Shown here one piece after another: positions 5,073 to 7,083 of a stretch of DNA of 7,083 nucleotides. The first letter of the stretch is position 1. Every line of letters begins with the position of its first letter. The position numbers and the translations under genes are program-made. The stretch is from Chloroflexota bacterium. Lineage in GTDB: Bacteria > Chloroflexota > UBA5177 > JANWHV01. The notes under the pieces are model-generated. The model worked only from the letters and a program-made list of their open reading frames with translations, did no database searches and was not told the DNA's origin. Location of the stretch: assembly GCA_028287725.1 (NCBI GenBank), contig JAQBPC010000104.1, forward strand, positions 1 through 7,083, read 5' to 3'.

Positions 5073-6017
5073 ATGGGACGATTTATCCTTCGGCGCAGCT
5101 TGCTCATTATTCTGGTGCTTTTTCTGGTATCGGTGATCGTCTTTTTGATCACGAGTATCATCCCAGGTGATCCGGCTCAGGCAATATTGGGCCAATCGGC
5201 TACACCGGAAGCACTACATGCGGTGCGCCATCAGCTTGGGCTCGACCAGCCCGCCATTCTCCGGTACTTTTCCTGGCTGGGGAATCTGCTGCGGGGTAAC
5301 CTTGGCGAGTCTCTGACATTCCAGGTGCCAATCGGACCTCTGCTACTGAGTAAGCTCGGCAATTCGGCGATTCTCGCCGGGGCCGCGCTTCTCTTCACCG
5401 TCCCGATTTCTCTGCTGTTGGGCGTCATTGCCGGCCTCACGAAGAATCGATGGCCGGACACCACGATCTCGCTTTTAACCCTAGCTGGCGTCGCGCAGCC
5501 GGAGTTTGTGACCGGGACGTTTCTCATCGCAATCTTCGCGACCTGGCTCCACTGGCTGCCGGCGACCAATACCTTTGATACCAGCATTGGCTTCTGGCCT
5601 ATGGTGCAGTCGTTCATCATGCCTGTGGTTACCCTCTCACTCGTGCTGCTGGCGTATATCGGCCGAATGACGCGTACCAGCGTTATCGACGTGATGGAAA
5701 CCGATTATGTCCGTACCGCGATTCTCAAGGGTATGCCCTATCGCACCGTGGTGCTTCGACATGCACTGCGTAACGCACTATTACCGTCGATAACGATCAT
5801 CGCCTCGAATGTGGGATGGCTGCTTGGTGGCATTGTCGTGACGGAGAGTTTATTTGGATATCCCGGCCTTGGCCGCCTCTTGTTGCAGGCGGTGCAAGGT
5901 CGCGATGTACCGATGTTGCAGGACATTACGCTGCTCATCGCGCTCGTGTTCTCTCTTTCAAATCTGGCGGCGGATGTGCTTTATGCTCTGCTCAATCCTC
6001 GCGTGCGGTTGGCCTGA
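5073..6017 (+). CDS. ABC transporter permease, DppB/OppB-like
   Basis: A 314-residue inner membrane protein of normal length for the DppB group. Likely membrane segments lie at about 9-30, 97-120, 131-159, 176-197, 236-262 and 282-306. After the first helix comes the group's typical PGDPAQAILG (31-40) and LRGNLGES (73-80). The cytoplasmic EAA loop that docks the ATPase is at about 208-241 (METDYVRTAILKGMP, with G220, ending RNALLPSI). TESLFGYPGLGRLLL (257-271) is also characteristic. It forms the channel as a heterodimer with the next gene product. The ATG at 5073 has only a weak AGG (5063-5065) 7 bases upstream, in contrast with the strong site of the binding protein; together with the hairpin before it this predicts lower expression. 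The next gene starts 15 bases after its stop. Substrate follows the binding protein and is unknown. Confidence 0.94.
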   Translation: MGRFILRRSLLIILVLFLVSVIVFLITSIIPGDPAQAILGQSATPEALHAVRHQLGLDQPAILRYFSWLGNLLRGNLGESLTFQVPIGPLLLSKLGNSAILAGAALLFTVPISLLLGVIAGLTKNRWPDTTISLLTLAGVAQPEFVTGTFLIAIFATWLHWLPATNTFDTSIGFWPMVQSFIMPVVTLSLVLLAYIGRMTRTSVIDVMETDYVRTAILKGMPYRTVVLRHALRNALLPSITIIASNVGWLLGGIVVTESLFGYPGLGRLLLQAVQGRDVPMLQDITLLIALVFSLSNLAADVLYALLNPRVRLA

Positions 6018-6032
6018 TATGAGGCATGTGCT

Positions 6033-7001
6033 GTGGAAATAGCTGAGCGTCCACCGGTATCCGGGACCGCGCACCGAGGTGCGCGACGCCGCAATCTGAG
6101 CTGGTGGCTTGGTCAAATGCGAGCGCAGCCGTTAGCGTCCTTCGGCGCATTGCTGGTTGTTGCATGGATTGTAATCGCGATTTTCGCGCCCTTAATTGCG
6201 CCATATAGCGCGATCAAAGGAGACTTCTACAACCTGCAAGCGGCTCCATCTGGGCAGCACCTGTTTGGCACGGATAACCATGGGCGCGACATCCTGAGCA
6301 GGGTAATTCTCGGCAGCCGCTCGGTGATGCTGCTCGCCGGAATTTCCACCCTCGTCTCACTCATCTGCGGGACGATTATCGCGCTGGTGTCCGGATATTA
6401 CGGCGGCGCAGTCGATGAGGTGTTGATGCGCATCGCCGACGCGGCAATGGCGCTCCCCGCGGTTCTGCTCGCGTTGCTGATACTTGCCATGATCGGCCCT
6501 GGAGACCTGGGCCTGTTCGCTTCGACGGTGATCGTTTTTTCGCCGCTGGTCGCGCGCGTCGTCAGAAGCGCCGTGCTGCCGCTTGCCGGTCGTGAGTTCA
6601 TCGCGGCAGCGAAGCTGCGCGGCGAGCGCGGACCATCGATTATGATCCGGGAGTTACTTCCCAACTTGCTAGGAGTGCTTGCCGTCGAGGGCTCGATACG
6701 TCTGGGCTACGCGATTTTCCTCATCGCGTCGCTTGGATTCCTCGGGGTGGGTGTGCAGCCACCGACGCCGGACTGGGGTGTTATGGTGAGCGAGGCACAG
6801 GAATATGCGTCGGTTTCGCCCTGGATGGTCATCTTCCCGTCGCTCGCCATCGCGTCGCTGGTGATTGGTGTCAACCTGGTCTCTGATGGGGTCAAGCAGC
6901 TGATAACAGCTATGGAACAGCGGGGCCAGTCCGATCCAGAAAGCCTCGTTCCGGCCGCGACCACGTTCCCACAGACTACGCCGGTAGGAGGGGAAGCGTG
7001 A
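6033..7001 (+). CDS. ABC transporter permease, DppC/OppC-like
   Basis: A 322-residue membrane protein with the DppC layout. It has an Arg-rich cytoplasmic N-terminus, a first helix at about 35-57, then HLFGTDNHGRDILSRV (77-91, the FGTDxxGRD signature), core helices from about 96 to 290, and the EAA loop at about 185-215 (GREFIAAAKLRG, ending LLPNLL). SLGFLGVGVQPPTPDWGVMV (233-252) is a strong group signature. A hydrophilic tail of about 25 residues ends the protein. Start: GTG 6033 is supported by GAGG (6021-6024) 8 bases upstream; two ATGs nearby (6019, 6026) run into stops within a few codons. It pairs with the preceding permease and overlaps the following ATPase gene by 4 bases (GTGA), so the three are translationally coupled. 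Confidence 0.94.
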   Translation: MEIAERPPVSGTAHRGARRRNLSWWLGQMRAQPLASFGALLVVAWIVIAIFAPLIAPYSAIKGDFYNLQAAPSGQHLFGTDNHGRDILSRVILGSRSVMLLAGISTLVSLICGTIIALVSGYYGGAVDEVLMRIADAAMALPAVLLALLILAMIGPGDLGLFASTVIVFSPLVARVVRSAVLPLAGREFIAAAKLRGERGPSIMIRELLPNLLGVLAVEGSIRLGYAIFLIASLGFLGVGVQPPTPDWGVMVSEAQEYASVSPWMVIFPSLAIASLVIGVNLVSDGVKQLITAMEQRGQSDPESLVPAATTFPQTTPVGGEA

Positions 7002-7083
7002 GCTTGCCGTTGCTCGAGGTCCGTAATCTACATGTGGCGTTTGGCAAGGGTCGCGCACGAGTTCCTGCCCTTCGCGATATCTC
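6998..7083 (+). CDS. ABC transporter ATP-binding protein, DppD/OppD-like (N-terminal fragment, cut by window end)
   Basis: GTG at 6998 overlaps the stop of the permease gene (GTGA) and follows AGGAGG (6986-6991) by 6 bases. The 28 codons visible give LLEVRNLHVAFG then VPALRDIS, the usual first strand and A-loop region of peptide-transporter ATPases, with F15 as the probable adenine-stacking aromatic. The Walker A motif would follow just outside the window. The protein would sit on the cytoplasmic face and energise uptake through the two permeases. Confidence 0.85.
   Translation, partial: MSLPLLEVRNLHVAFGKGRARVPALRDI

Noticed and set aside
6019..6040. ATG starts at 6019 or 6026 for the second permease
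   Set aside because: Both frames meet a stop within about seven codons; only GTG 6033 is in the permease frame with a ribosome site at proper distance.
1..7083. CRISPR array, insertion sequence, tRNA, rRNA or a broken gene
   Set aside because: I saw no regularly spaced repeats, transposase frames, terminal inverted repeats, cloverleaf-like segments or in-gene frameshifts. The only incomplete genes are those cut by the window edges.

Overview
The window is a catabolic and transport locus, probably from a Chloroflexota-like bacterium (Thermomicrobia/Sphaerobacter type). The assignment rests on three things: base composition that looks to be in the high fifties percent GC by eye, a peptide-type solute-binding protein with an N-terminal twin-arginine (Tat) signal of the RLSRRDF kind and no lipobox cysteine, and sigma-70-like promoter elements with clear Shine-Dalgarno sites. 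It is an inference; there is no rRNA or other marker gene here.

Layout. At the left edge is the C-terminal half of a sarcosine/N-methyl amino acid oxidase (+), cut by the window start. It converges on a Rieske non-heme iron oxygenase alpha subunit (-) across a hairpin terminator. Upstream of the oxygenase, on the same strand, is a PLP-dependent enzyme of the Cys/Met-metabolism (gamma-family) fold. The PLP gene and the right-hand operon diverge from a 262-bp intergenic region. That region holds a strong candidate promoter for the rightward operon, a weaker one leftward, several short dyads and a possible 14-residue leader ORF. The rightward operon encodes an SBP_bac_5 solute-binding protein, then two DppB/DppC-like permeases, then the first 28 codons of a DppD-like ATPase, cut by the window end. 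A long GC-rich hairpin without a T-tract separates the binding protein from the permeases.

How it may work together. The Rieske enzyme carries E222-H225-H230-D350 at its mononuclear iron. The glutamate at the bridging position, where ring-hydroxylating enzymes such as naphthalene dioxygenase have aspartate, is known from quaternary-ammonium oxygenases such as carnitine monooxygenase. Next to a flavin oxidase that demethylates secondary/tertiary N-methyl amino acids, this suggests stepwise oxidative N-demethylation of a betaine-like compound imported by the ABC transporter. The PLP enzyme could process the amino acid skeleton, possibly by beta/gamma elimination or thiol chemistry. The substrate is not determined. 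No Rieske reductase, ferredoxin or regulator gene lies inside the window.

All complete genes look intact. I see no tRNA, rRNA, CRISPR array, insertion sequence or attachment site. The longest stretch without a confident gene is the 262-bp divergent region.
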